Source: Chloroflexota bacterium
Lineage (GTDB): Bacteria > Chloroflexota > Limnocylindria > QHBO01
Assembly (NCBI GenBank): GCA_023250255.1
Contig: JAHFBB010000006.1
Coordinates: forward strand, 1 to 14,127
DNA: 14,127 bases
Reading direction: 5' to 3'
Part shown: positions 6,751 to 12,217 of the stretch, piece by piece
Layout of the letters: every line of letters begins with the position of its first letter
Numbering within the stretch: position 1 is the first letter of the stretch
Program-made: the position numbers and the translations under genes
The notes under the pieces: model-generated
What the model saw: only the letters and a program-made list of their open reading frames with translations
Databases searched by the model: none
What the model was told of the DNA's origin: nothing

Positions 6751-7405
6751 GCACCGCATCTTATCGGTTGACGGGGACTGGCAGGCGCTCATCGCCCGAG
6801 CGCTGGCGGCCGTGCCGCGACCGATTGCCGTGGACGGACGGCTCATGCCCCGCCGGAGCGAAGGTCCGGAGTTGCCCCCCATCGACCGGGCGACATTCGC
6901 GCCGGCCCGAACGGCGGCCACCCTGCTGCTGGTCTACCCGGTGGACAGCGCACTGGTGATCCCGTTGACCGTCCGCCGCGGCGATCTGCCGGACCACCCC
7001 GGCGAGATCAGTCTTCCCGGCGGAGCGGTTGATCCGGGCGACCGCGATCTCGAAGCGACCGCCCTCCGGGAGGCAGCGGAAGAGGTGGGTCTCGCTGCGG
7101 ACGGCGTCCGGCTGGTGGGGCGGCTCGACCCGGTCTGGATCCCGGTGTCGAACTTCGAACTCGTCCCGATCGTGGCCACCTGTGAGGCCGCCCCGACCCT
7201 GGCTCCGGAGGAAGCCGAAGTCGAACGGCTCATCGAATTTCCGCTCGCGCGATTGCTCCAAGACGACGCAATCACCGAAGAGGATATTGAGGTGCGTGGG
7301 TACGTTCTGCGAGCCGGGGTCTACCGGTGGGGCGATACCCGCATCTGGGGTGCCACCGCCCGCACGTTGGGCATGCTCGGGACGGTGCTGGGGGCGATTG
7401 ACTGA
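6749..7405 (+). CDS. Nudix hydrolase, CoA pyrophosphatase (NudL/YeaB) type
   Basis: A 218-residue cytoplasmic protein with a Nudix fold. The segment LTVRRGDLPDHPGEISLPGG (73-92) fits the UPF0035 signature that marks coenzyme A pyrophosphatases, and it runs into a Nudix box GGAVDPGD then ALREAAEEVGL (REAAEE at 107-112) with the one-residue-longer spacing seen in E. coli NudL. Such enzymes cut CoA and derivatives to acyl-phosphopantetheine and 3',5'-ADP. The start at 6749 has GAGGAG at 6740-6745, only three bases away, which is close for a ribosome-binding site; a different start cannot be excluded. The next gene converges, six bases after the stop. Confidence 0.85.
   Translation: MHRILSVDGDWQALIARALAAVPRPIAVDGRLMPRRSEGPELPPIDRATFAPARTAATLLLVYPVDSALVIPLTVRRGDLPDHPGEISLPGGAVDPGDRDLEATALREAAEEVGLAADGVRLVGRLDPVWIPVSNFELVPIVATCEAAPTLAPEEAEVERLIEFPLARLLQDDAITEEDIEVRGYVLRAGVYRWGDTRIWGATARTLGMLGTVLGAID
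6758..6763 (-). promoter_or_regulatory. Putative leaderless -10 box (TAAGAT) for the 147-aa protein
   Basis: On the minus strand TAAGAT is followed by seven bases and ATG at 6750. It lies inside the first codons of the divergent Nudix gene. Five of six bases match TATAAT. Confidence 0.5.
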
Positions 7406-7411
7406 CCCGAC

Positions 7412-8224
7412 TCAGGGACGCCGCGCGACCTCCGCGCCAGCCTCGTGGAGCAGCCCGAGCAAGGTCGCGTGGTGCGGATCCGGAGACGCCACGACGCTCA
7501 ATGAGGCGCCCGGCACCTGCGGGTCCCACCAGTCCGAACCGGCAAGATTGGTGACCCGGGCACCGCCTCGCTCGGCGATGAGGCCCGCAGCGGCCACGTC
7601 CCAGCGAGACAGACCGCCGTTCTGGATGAATCCATCAAACCGACCAGCAGCCACCGACGCCAGTGACAATGCCGCGCTCCCCATCCGGCGCTGGATGCGA
7701 ATGGCACCCGCGACCGCCCGTTCGGCTTCGAGACCGGTGGATCCGAGCATGGTCAGGCTGAGTACGCAGTCCGACAGCGAGGCCTTGCTGGAGGCGGACA
7801 CCGGGACCCCATTCAGGGTGGCCGGCCCATCGGTCGTTGCGGCGTAGGTGTCCAAGCGCAATGGGTCGTGGACCGCGCCAACCACCGGACGACCGGCGTC
7901 GACCAGGGCGACGGACACGCAGAAGTAGGGAATCCCGTTCGCGTAGTTGACCGTGCCGTCCAGTGGGTCGACCACCCAGGTCCGCGTCCCACCATCGGTC
8001 GCTGGAAGCGCTCCCGCCTCCTCGCTGAGGATGGCATCGGTCCGGAAACGGGCCTGAATGGCCTCGATCAGCAGGGCCTCGCTCCGGAAGTCCACCTCGG
8101 TCACCACGTCGCGCCGGCTCTTGTAGGCGACCTGTTCAACGCGCCCATACGAGTCGCGGACGATCACCCCCGCGGCCTCCACCAGTTCGATGGCGGCTGC
8201 GAGCTCGGCCGCCCAGGCTGTCAT
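7412..8224 (-). CDS. Inositol-1-monophosphatase family protein (SuhB-like)
   Basis: A 270-residue Mg2+-dependent, Li+-sensitive-type phosphatase. Motifs: DVVTEVD (39-45), SEEAG with Glu68/Glu69, WVVDPLDGT with metal ligands Asp86 and Asp89, and the C-terminal WDVAAAG with Asp209. The family hydrolyses inositol phosphates, but also histidinol phosphate, fructose-1,6-bisphosphate or PAP; substrate is not readable here. The start is placed at ATG 8224 because TAGCAT lies seven bases upstream; an ATG three codons further out and a longer extension overlap that box and the divergent gene. It converges on the Nudix gene and diverges from the nucleoside phosphorylase with 42 bp between start codons. 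Confidence 0.9.
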   Translation of the reverse strand: MTAWAAELAAAIELVEAAGVIVRDSYGRVEQVAYKSRRDVVTEVDFRSEALLIEAIQARFRTDAILSEEAGALPATDGGTRTWVVDPLDGTVNYANGIPYFCVSVALVDAGRPVVGAVHDPLRLDTYAATTDGPATLNGVPVSASSKASLSDCVLSLTMLGSTGLEAERAVAGAIRIQRRMGSAALSLASVAAGRFDGFIQNGGLSRWDVAAAGLIAERGGARVTNLAGSDWWDPQVPGASLSVVASPDPHHATLLGLLHEAGAEVARRP

Positions 8225-8231
8225 GGCTCTC

Positions 8232-8237
8232 ATGCTA
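8232..8237 (-). promoter_or_regulatory. Putative leaderless -10 box (TAGCAT) for the phosphatase
   Basis: On the minus strand TAGCAT is followed by seven bases and ATG 8224. It faces the TACCCT box of the divergent gene with exactly 17 bp between the two hexamers. Confidence 0.5.
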
Positions 8238-8254
8238 ACCGGGCACCCTCCGGC

Positions 8255-8260
8255 TACCCT
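8255..8260 (+). promoter_or_regulatory. Putative leaderless -10 box (TACCCT) for the nucleoside phosphorylase
   Basis: TACCCT is followed by six bases and ATG 8267. It keeps the TAnnnT skeleton shared with the other boxes in the window. No Shine-Dalgarno is present before the ATG. Confidence 0.5.
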
Positions 8261-8266
8261 GTTGCC

Positions 8267-9001
8267 ATGCCGCAGATCCACCTTCACGCCGAACCTGGCG
8301 ATTACGCTCCGTTCGTCCTACTGCCCGGCGACCCCGGCCGGGCGACGACCATTGCCTCCCGCTTCGATGGCGGGCTTGCCGGTGCCCGGCTGGTGAACCA
8401 GAACCGCGGCCTGCTTGGCTACAGCGGCACGATCAACGGACGCCCGGTCAGCGTTCAGACGACCGGCATGGGCGGACCGTCCATCGGCGTGGTCGTGGAA
8501 GAACTCCTCCGGCTGGGCGTCCATCAATTGGTCCGAGTAGGGACGACCGGGTGCCTGCGCGACGATATCGCCCTCGGGGACCTGATCATCGCGACGGCGG
8601 CGACCCCGGTGGACGGAACGGTGAGCACCCTGATGAGTGGCAGGCCGATAGCCCCGGCGGCGAATTTCGCGCTGACCCACGCCCTGGTCCATGCCGCGGA
8701 GAAGTTGGGGGTGCCGCACCACATCGGTCCGATCGCGAGTATCGACGTCTTTTCGCATTACCACCCCGATCCGCAGTTCGTCCGGCCCTGGCGCGATGCC
8801 GGCGTGCTCGCCGTCGAAATGGAGGCCAGCGTGCTCTTCCACCTGGCAGCCGTTCGCGGAGCGCAGGCCGCCTGCCTGGGGGTGGCGGTCGACATCGACA
8901 GCGGCGATGCCAACCAGGAACATACCTACCTGTCGGCGGAGGAACTCAATGCCGCTGTCGAGCGCATGATCGACGTCGCCCTGGCCGCCGAGATCGGCTG
9001 A
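8267..9001 (+). CDS. Nucleoside phosphorylase (PNP/UDP family)
   Basis: A 244-residue enzyme of the trimeric/hexameric nucleoside phosphorylase family, which converts nucleoside plus phosphate to base plus ribose-1-phosphate. Visible: phosphate-binding LLPGDPGRA (18-26), TGMGGPSIGVVVEEL, RVGTTGCL with the conserved Arg and Thr, and the ribose-binding AVEMEAS. GGPS and GTTG resemble uridine phosphorylases, whereas an Asp in the late VAVDID segment could match the purine-binding Asp of DeoD, so purine versus uridine use is open. The start fits a TACCCT box six bases upstream. The gene is intact at its end, but the last ten codons plus stop are copied again directly downstream. It is not in an operon with the nucleoside hydrolase. 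Confidence 0.88.
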   Translation: MPQIHLHAEPGDYAPFVLLPGDPGRATTIASRFDGGLAGARLVNQNRGLLGYSGTINGRPVSVQTTGMGGPSIGVVVEELLRLGVHQLVRVGTTGCLRDDIALGDLIIATAATPVDGTVSTLMSGRPIAPAANFALTHALVHAAEKLGVPHHIGPIASIDVFSHYHPDPQFVRPWRDAGVLAVEMEASVLFHLAAVRGAQAACLGVAVDIDSGDANQEHTYLSAEELNAAVERMIDVALAAEIG

Positions 9002-9035
9002 TCGACGTCGCCCTGGCCGCCGAGATCGGCTGATC
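8967..9035. repeat. Perfect 32-bp tandem duplication at the 3' end of the phosphorylase gene
   Basis: Bases 8969-9000 are repeated exactly at 9001-9032; the period of 32 holds from 8967 to 9035. The pentamer TGATC occurs at each of the three unit borders (8967, 8999, 9031). The first copy holds the last codons of the phosphorylase and its TGA stop (8999-9001), so the protein is unchanged. The second copy fills nearly all of the 36-bp gap before the convergent lipoprotein gene. Confidence 0.97.
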
Positions 9036-9037
9036 CG

Positions 9038-9562
9038 TTATTCCGCTGGCCATTCGGTACTGGTGGTTTCCCGGGCGAGGGTGATCGGGGCCGAATCTGG
9101 AAAACCGAGGTCGGCCCGGTCGAAATGGAGTTCCGGATCGCCAGCCGGATCGAAGGCGATCGCGAACGTCACGAAATGGGCATCGCCCACCGCGAACACT
9201 TCACCAGGGAGGGTGCGGATCCACGTCCAGACCAGGAGCCCGGGGATGGTGAAGTCGGACATCATTCGGCCCTGAAACACCGCCCGACCGCTGTAACCGA
9301 GCGGTTCGTCGCCGACTGCCGTCAAGAATTCGATGACCACGCAATCGCCCGACTGGGTGACCACCCAGTAGCCGCTGAGGCCACGCCAGCCACCGGTCAA
9401 TTCCACCGGCCTTCCGGTCGGGGACAACAGTTGCTCCTCGTGGCAAGAAGCGGCTGCCAAGGGCGGCGCCGAGACCGATGGCGATAACGAAGGGGAAGCG
9501 GTCGGGATAGCGCCACAACCAGCCAGGATCAGGGCCATAGCTCCGAGGAGGAAGCGAGTCAT
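9038..9562 (-). CDS. Putative lipoprotein, paralogue A of a three-member family
   Basis: A 174-residue exported protein of unknown function. MTRFLLGAMALILAGC is a lipoprotein signal with lipobox LAGC (Cys16), followed by a Ser/Pro/Ala linker (17-38). The mature domain appears beta-rich and shares a pattern with the two other lipoproteins here: Cys40, LLSPTGRPVEL, then GDCV with Cys74 (34 residues later), then FQGRMMSDFTIPG and a VTFAIAF strand. The two cysteines may form a disulphide. No enzyme motif is visible. No convincing promoter was found immediately upstream. It converges on the phosphorylase gene, 36 bp away. Confidence 0.8.
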   Translation of the reverse strand: MTRFLLGAMALILAGCGAIPTASPSLSPSVSAPPLAAASCHEEQLLSPTGRPVELTGGWRGLSGYWVVTQSGDCVVIEFLTAVGDEPLGYSGRAVFQGRMMSDFTIPGLLVWTWIRTLPGEVFAVGDAHFVTFAIAFDPAGDPELHFDRADLGFPDSAPITLARETTSTEWPAE

Positions 9563-9701
9563 GGGAGGGCGGCAGCCGCGATTGGCTCATGGCTCGTCGG
9601 CAGGAGCGCCGATACCAAGGACTCCTGGGACCGCAGGGCAAGCCTCACGCAGGAACCTCTTTCCGAGGTGACGGATGGTGGCCGAAGCCCAGCATAGGTC
9701 G

Positions 9702-9707
9702 TACCAT
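9702..9707 (+). promoter_or_regulatory. Putative -10 box (TACCAT) for the dioxygenase gene
   Basis: TACCAT lies 30 bases before the ATG, so the transcript would have a short 5' leader containing the AGGAGG site. It shares the TAnnnT form of the other boxes but is not leaderless. No good -35 is visible. Confidence 0.35.
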
Positions 9708-9718
9708 CGGTCCTGCAC

Positions 9719-9724
9719 AGGAGG
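9719..9724 (+). promoter_or_regulatory. Shine-Dalgarno AGGAGG for the dioxygenase gene
   Basis: AGGAGG is followed by 13 bases and ATG 9738. The spacer is somewhat long, but 9738 is the only start that leaves a normal N terminus. Confidence 0.55.
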
Positions 9725-9737
9725 CTCCAAAAGACCG

Positions 9738-10865
9738 ATGACCGCCACCAAGCCCGCCCCAACCACCGAGACCGCCGACTTCCTGCCCCTGAAGGGCATC
9801 GACCACGTCGAGTTCTGGGTGGGCAATGCCAAGCAGGCGGCGCACTACTACCGCGCCCTGTGGGGTTTCACCCCAGTGGCCTATGCCGGCCTGGAGACGG
9901 GAGTGCGCGACCGCGCCTCGTACGTCCTTGTCCAGAACGACATCCGCTTCGTGTTCACCGCGCCCATTACCCCCGACGGCGAATTGGCGGCCCACGTCGC
10001 CCGTCACGGGGACGGAGTTCATGACATCGCGTTCGTGGTCGACGACGTCGACTCCGCCTGGCGGGAGACGACCACCCGCGGTGCCCGCTCCGCCCAGGAG
10101 CCCACCGAGACACCCGGCGAAAAGGGCGTCCTGCGGACCTCGGCAATCCACACCTATGGCGAGGTCATCCACACATTCGTTGACCGGGCCGACTATGCCG
10201 GCACCTACGCCCCGGGCTTCCGAAAGATCAAGGACGCGGGGCCGGTCGCCAGCGGACAGACGCTGCTCGAAGTCGACCACTGCGTCGGCAACGTCGAACT
10301 CGGTGACATGAATCGGTTCGTGGACTTCTACCGCGAGGTCATGGGGTTCAGCCAGCTCATCCATTACGACGACAAGGTCATCCATACCGAGTACAGCGCG
10401 CTGATGAGCAAGGTCATGCAGAACGGGAATGGGCGAATCAAGTTCCCGATCAACGAGCCGGCCGCCGGCAAGCGCAAGAGCCAGATCCAAGAGTTCATCG
10501 ACTACTACCTCGAGGCCGGAACCCAGCACATCGCTCTCAGAACGACCGACATCGTCGGCACCGTTCGCGCGCTCCGCAGCCGTGGGATCGAGTTCCTCGG
10601 CCTGCCACACGAGTACTACGCCTCGCTGCCCGACCGGGTCGGTGATGTCGGTGTACCCATGGACACCCTGGAGGAACTCGGCATCGAAGCCGATCGCGAC
10701 GAGGAGGGCTATCTCCTGCAGATCTTCACCAAGCCTGTCCAGGACCGGCCGACCTTCTTCTTCGAGATCATCGAGCGCCACGGGTCACGGGGCTTCGGCG
10801 TCGGCAACTTCAAGGCGTTGTTCGAGGCCATCGAGCGCGAGCAGGAGAAGCGCGGCAACCTCTAG
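9738..10865 (+). CDS. hppD: 4-Hydroxyphenylpyruvate dioxygenase
   Basis: A 375-residue Fe(II) dioxygenase that converts 4-hydroxyphenylpyruvate to homogentisate in tyrosine catabolism. It has two VOC-type halves: the N-terminal half begins IDHVEFWVGN (21-30) and the catalytic half begins LLEVDHCVGNV (177-186). The iron-binding triad is His181 (DHCVGN), His264 (GTQHIAL) and Glu343 (FFFEIIERHG). The C-terminal GFGVGNFKALFEAIE is also characteristic. Length is normal. The start at 9738 is preceded by AGGAGG; an in-frame ATG at 9675 would add an atypical 21-residue extension across the -10 box and ribosome site. No other homogentisate-pathway gene is in the window. The stop is one base from the convergent stop of lipoprotein B. 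Confidence 0.96.
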   Translation: MTATKPAPTTETADFLPLKGIDHVEFWVGNAKQAAHYYRALWGFTPVAYAGLETGVRDRASYVLVQNDIRFVFTAPITPDGELAAHVARHGDGVHDIAFVVDDVDSAWRETTTRGARSAQEPTETPGEKGVLRTSAIHTYGEVIHTFVDRADYAGTYAPGFRKIKDAGPVASGQTLLEVDHCVGNVELGDMNRFVDFYREVMGFSQLIHYDDKVIHTEYSALMSKVMQNGNGRIKFPINEPAAGKRKSQIQEFIDYYLEAGTQHIALRTTDIVGTVRALRSRGIEFLGLPHEYYASLPDRVGDVGVPMDTLEELGIEADRDEEGYLLQIFTKPVQDRPTFFFEIIERHGSRGFGVGNFKALFEAIEREQEKRGNL

Positions 10866-10866
10866 C

Positions 10867-11412
10867 TCAGGGCTCACCGATCGGCAGCGGGCCAACGTAA
10901 TTCAGAGTCGTAGAGCCGTACTCTGTATCGGCAGGCCCACCGATACCCTTCAGCACAATCGTCTCCTGACCGTCCTGTAAGACGACGTCGATCGAGAATG
11001 TCGACTTCCCTGTTTCCGGCACGGATCCGAACGCGGGGTTGGTCCGTCGAACGACGTACGCCCATTCGCCACTCAAGCGAAAGTCAGGCGTGACTTCCCC
11101 ACGGAATGCCAGGGTGAATTTCGCCCCTAGCGGCCCTCCGGGCCAATCGCTCAGTCCGATCCACCACACGCAACTGCCCACCTGGCGCAGGTAAAACACG
11201 GTCGAATTCCCGTGCCAAATCCCAGTGAGATCAATCCGGTTGCCCGCCGGTGTCAGCAGTTCGACCGGACCGCACTCCTGAGTCCCAAGCTGACTTGACG
11301 CGGGCGTTGTGGCCGAGGTGCTCGGGCCCGTCCCGGATGGCGCAGTACAGGCCACCGCGATGGCAGCCACGAACGCCACCAGGAAGCTAGTCGGTAACGG
11401 CAAGGATTTCAC
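10867..11412 (-). CDS. Putative lipoprotein, paralogue B of a three-member family
   Basis: A 181-residue exported protein of unknown function that starts with GTG. MKSLPLPTSFLVAFVAAIAVAC is a signal peptide with a less typical lipobox ending at Cys22, followed by a Ser/Thr/Pro linker. The mature part matches paralogue A: Cys47, LLTPAGNRIDLTGIW, GSCV with Cys81 (again 34 residues after the first), FRGEVTPDFRLSG and STFSIDVV. The fold is probably all-beta. G+C content looks lower than in the neighbours: I counted 33 G+C in the 60 bases 10921-10980. The gene ends one base from the dioxygenase stop. An ATTACT box seven bases before the GTG may be its promoter. Confidence 0.78.
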   Translation of the reverse strand: MKSLPLPTSFLVAFVAAIAVACTAPSGTGPSTSATTPASSQLGTQECGPVELLTPAGNRIDLTGIWHGNSTVFYLRQVGSCVWWIGLSDWPGGPLGAKFTLAFRGEVTPDFRLSGEWAYVVRRTNPAFGSVPETGKSTFSIDVVLQDGQETIVLKGIGGPADTEYGSTTLNYVGPLPIGEP

Positions 11413-11419
11413 GGTCCCG

Positions 11420-11425
11420 AGTAAT
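11420..11425 (-). promoter_or_regulatory. Possible -10 box (ATTACT) for lipoprotein B
   Basis: On the minus strand ATTACT lies seven bases before the GTG at 11412. It departs from TAnnnT at the first two bases, but its position equals that of the other leaderless boxes. Weak evidence. Confidence 0.3.
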
Positions 11426-11491
11426 GCCTTTCAATACATGCCGGCCGCGCGATTCGACTGTCAGTCCAGAACCAGCAACCAGATCCGCGGT

Positions 11492-11510
11492 GGTGCTCGA
11501 CAGCAGCACC
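11492..11510. other. Inverted repeat (6-bp stem)
   Basis: GGTGCT at 11492-11497 pairs with AGCACC at 11505-11510 around a seven-base loop. It lies in the 193-bp gap between lipoproteins C and B, 11 bases from a second, stronger hairpin. It may be a structured leader or terminator remnant, or chance. Confidence 0.4.
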
Positions 11511-11521
11511 TCGCCAGGCCC

Positions 11522-11547
11522 GGCCCGACTTACTCTGCAGTCGGGCC
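11522..11547 (-). terminator. Strong hairpin downstream of lipoprotein C, possible terminator
   Basis: GGCCCGACT (11522-11530) and AGTCGGGCC (11539-11547) form a perfect 9-bp stem with an eight-base loop. It starts 58 bases past the stop of the minus-strand lipoprotein C gene. No T-run follows on either strand, so a classical intrinsic terminator is not shown. The rest of the 11413-11605 gap holds the possible lipoprotein B promoter and no convincing gene. Confidence 0.45.
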
Positions 11548-11605
11548 ACTGGAGACGATTGTGGCACGCGGCTCAAGCTGTCAGCCGGACGGCGAGGCGG
11601 CCATG

Positions 11606-12184
11606 TCAGTCCGCGTGTACCAGTTGCAGCGGGTCAGGACAGGTCCCCGGTAAGCCCGTACAGCCGGGGGCCGGGACGGACGGCTCTCGGTCTTCGACCA
11701 GGTGGACCACCCCATCGACAATCTCGACGCGGAAGGTGATTGGTCCGTACTGCCAACGATCCCCGGGGTAGCTGCCGAACACCTTGGCGAATTCCCCCGC
11801 AATTCGGAAGTTCGTCCCCAGCCGCCCGTGGAACTCCCGGATCCAGGCAATCTCCCCGGGGGCGTCCGGGAAGGAGATGGTCTCGACGAGCCAGACGCAA
11901 TCGCCGGTCCGGCGGGCGAGGACAGTCACGATGTCGGCCGGGTAGGGATAGTCGACATGTCGGTATGGACCCTGGATCTCCACCCGCGAACCGTCTGGAG
12001 CACGCAGCGAAATCTCGCTGCCAGCGTCGCAGAACGAGAGCGCGCCGGGGTCCTCGTCCTGACTGGGCGCCAAGCTCTCGGTCACGGAGCCAGCTGGACT
12101 CGGCGAGGCGGTACATCCCGCCAGCAGGAGCGCCGCAATCACGGCCACCTGACCAAAGAGTGCTGGACGAGGTCCGATGGGCAT
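11606..12184 (-). CDS. Putative lipoprotein, paralogue C of a three-member family
   Basis: A 192-residue exported protein of unknown function. The signal MPIGPRPALFGQ then VAVIAALLLAGC carries a clear lipobox LAGC (Cys24); a Ser/Pro linker follows. The mature domain shares the family pattern: Cys52, LRAPDGSRVEI, GDCVWLV with Cys96 (44 residues later, so a ten-residue insertion compared with A and B), FHGRLGTNFRIAG and ITFRVEIVDG. A C-terminal tail has two extra cysteines (APGCTGLPGTCPDP) not seen in A or B. The start is ATG 12184, with GATACT five bases upstream, 33 bp from the divergent dehydratase start. The open frame extends further upstream but only as antisense of that gene. Confidence 0.8.
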   Translation of the reverse strand: MPIGPRPALFGQVAVIAALLLAGCTASPSPAGSVTESLAPSQDEDPGALSFCDAGSEISLRAPDGSRVEIQGPYRHVDYPYPADIVTVLARRTGDCVWLVETISFPDAPGEIAWIREFHGRLGTNFRIAGEFAKVFGSYPGDRWQYGPITFRVEIVDGVVHLVEDREPSVPAPGCTGLPGTCPDPLQLVHAD

Positions 12185-12189
12185 GGCGC

Positions 12190-12195
12190 AGTATC
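12190..12195 (-). promoter_or_regulatory. Putative leaderless -10 box (GATACT) for lipoprotein C
   Basis: On the minus strand GATACT is followed by five bases and ATG 12184. Four of six bases match TATAAT. Ten bp separate it from the opposing TAGCAT box of the dehydratase gene. Confidence 0.4.
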
Positions 12196-12205
12196 GCCGG
12201 GGCGG

Positions 12206-12211
12206 TAGCAT
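12206..12211 (+). promoter_or_regulatory. Putative leaderless -10 box (TAGCAT) for the dehydratase
   Basis: TAGCAT is followed by six bases and ATG 12218, with no Shine-Dalgarno. The hexamer is identical to the box before the phosphatase gene at 8224. Confidence 0.5.
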
Positions 12212-12217
12212 CGGTCC

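Larger units (their letters stand above)
9563..9737. other. Divergent intergenic region (175 bp)
   Basis: The region separates the start of lipoprotein A (minus) from the dioxygenase gene (plus). It carries the plus-strand TACCAT box and an AGGAGG site listed separately. A 50-codon open frame from ATG 9589 to a TGA overlapping the dioxygenase ATG is present but is not supported as a gene. I found no clear minus-strand promoter, operator or riboswitch. Confidence 0.5.

Noticed and set aside
6190..6771. 193-codon plus-strand open frame opposite the 147-aa protein
   Set aside because: The minus frame has a promoter box, a sensible start and a more protein-like sequence; the plus frame overlaps both flanking genes heavily.
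9589..9741. 50-codon plus-strand open frame whose TGA overlaps the dioxygenase ATG (ATGA)
   Set aside because: No ribosome-binding site, basic low-complexity product, and it spans the dioxygenase -10 box and Shine-Dalgarno. The overlap is probably chance.
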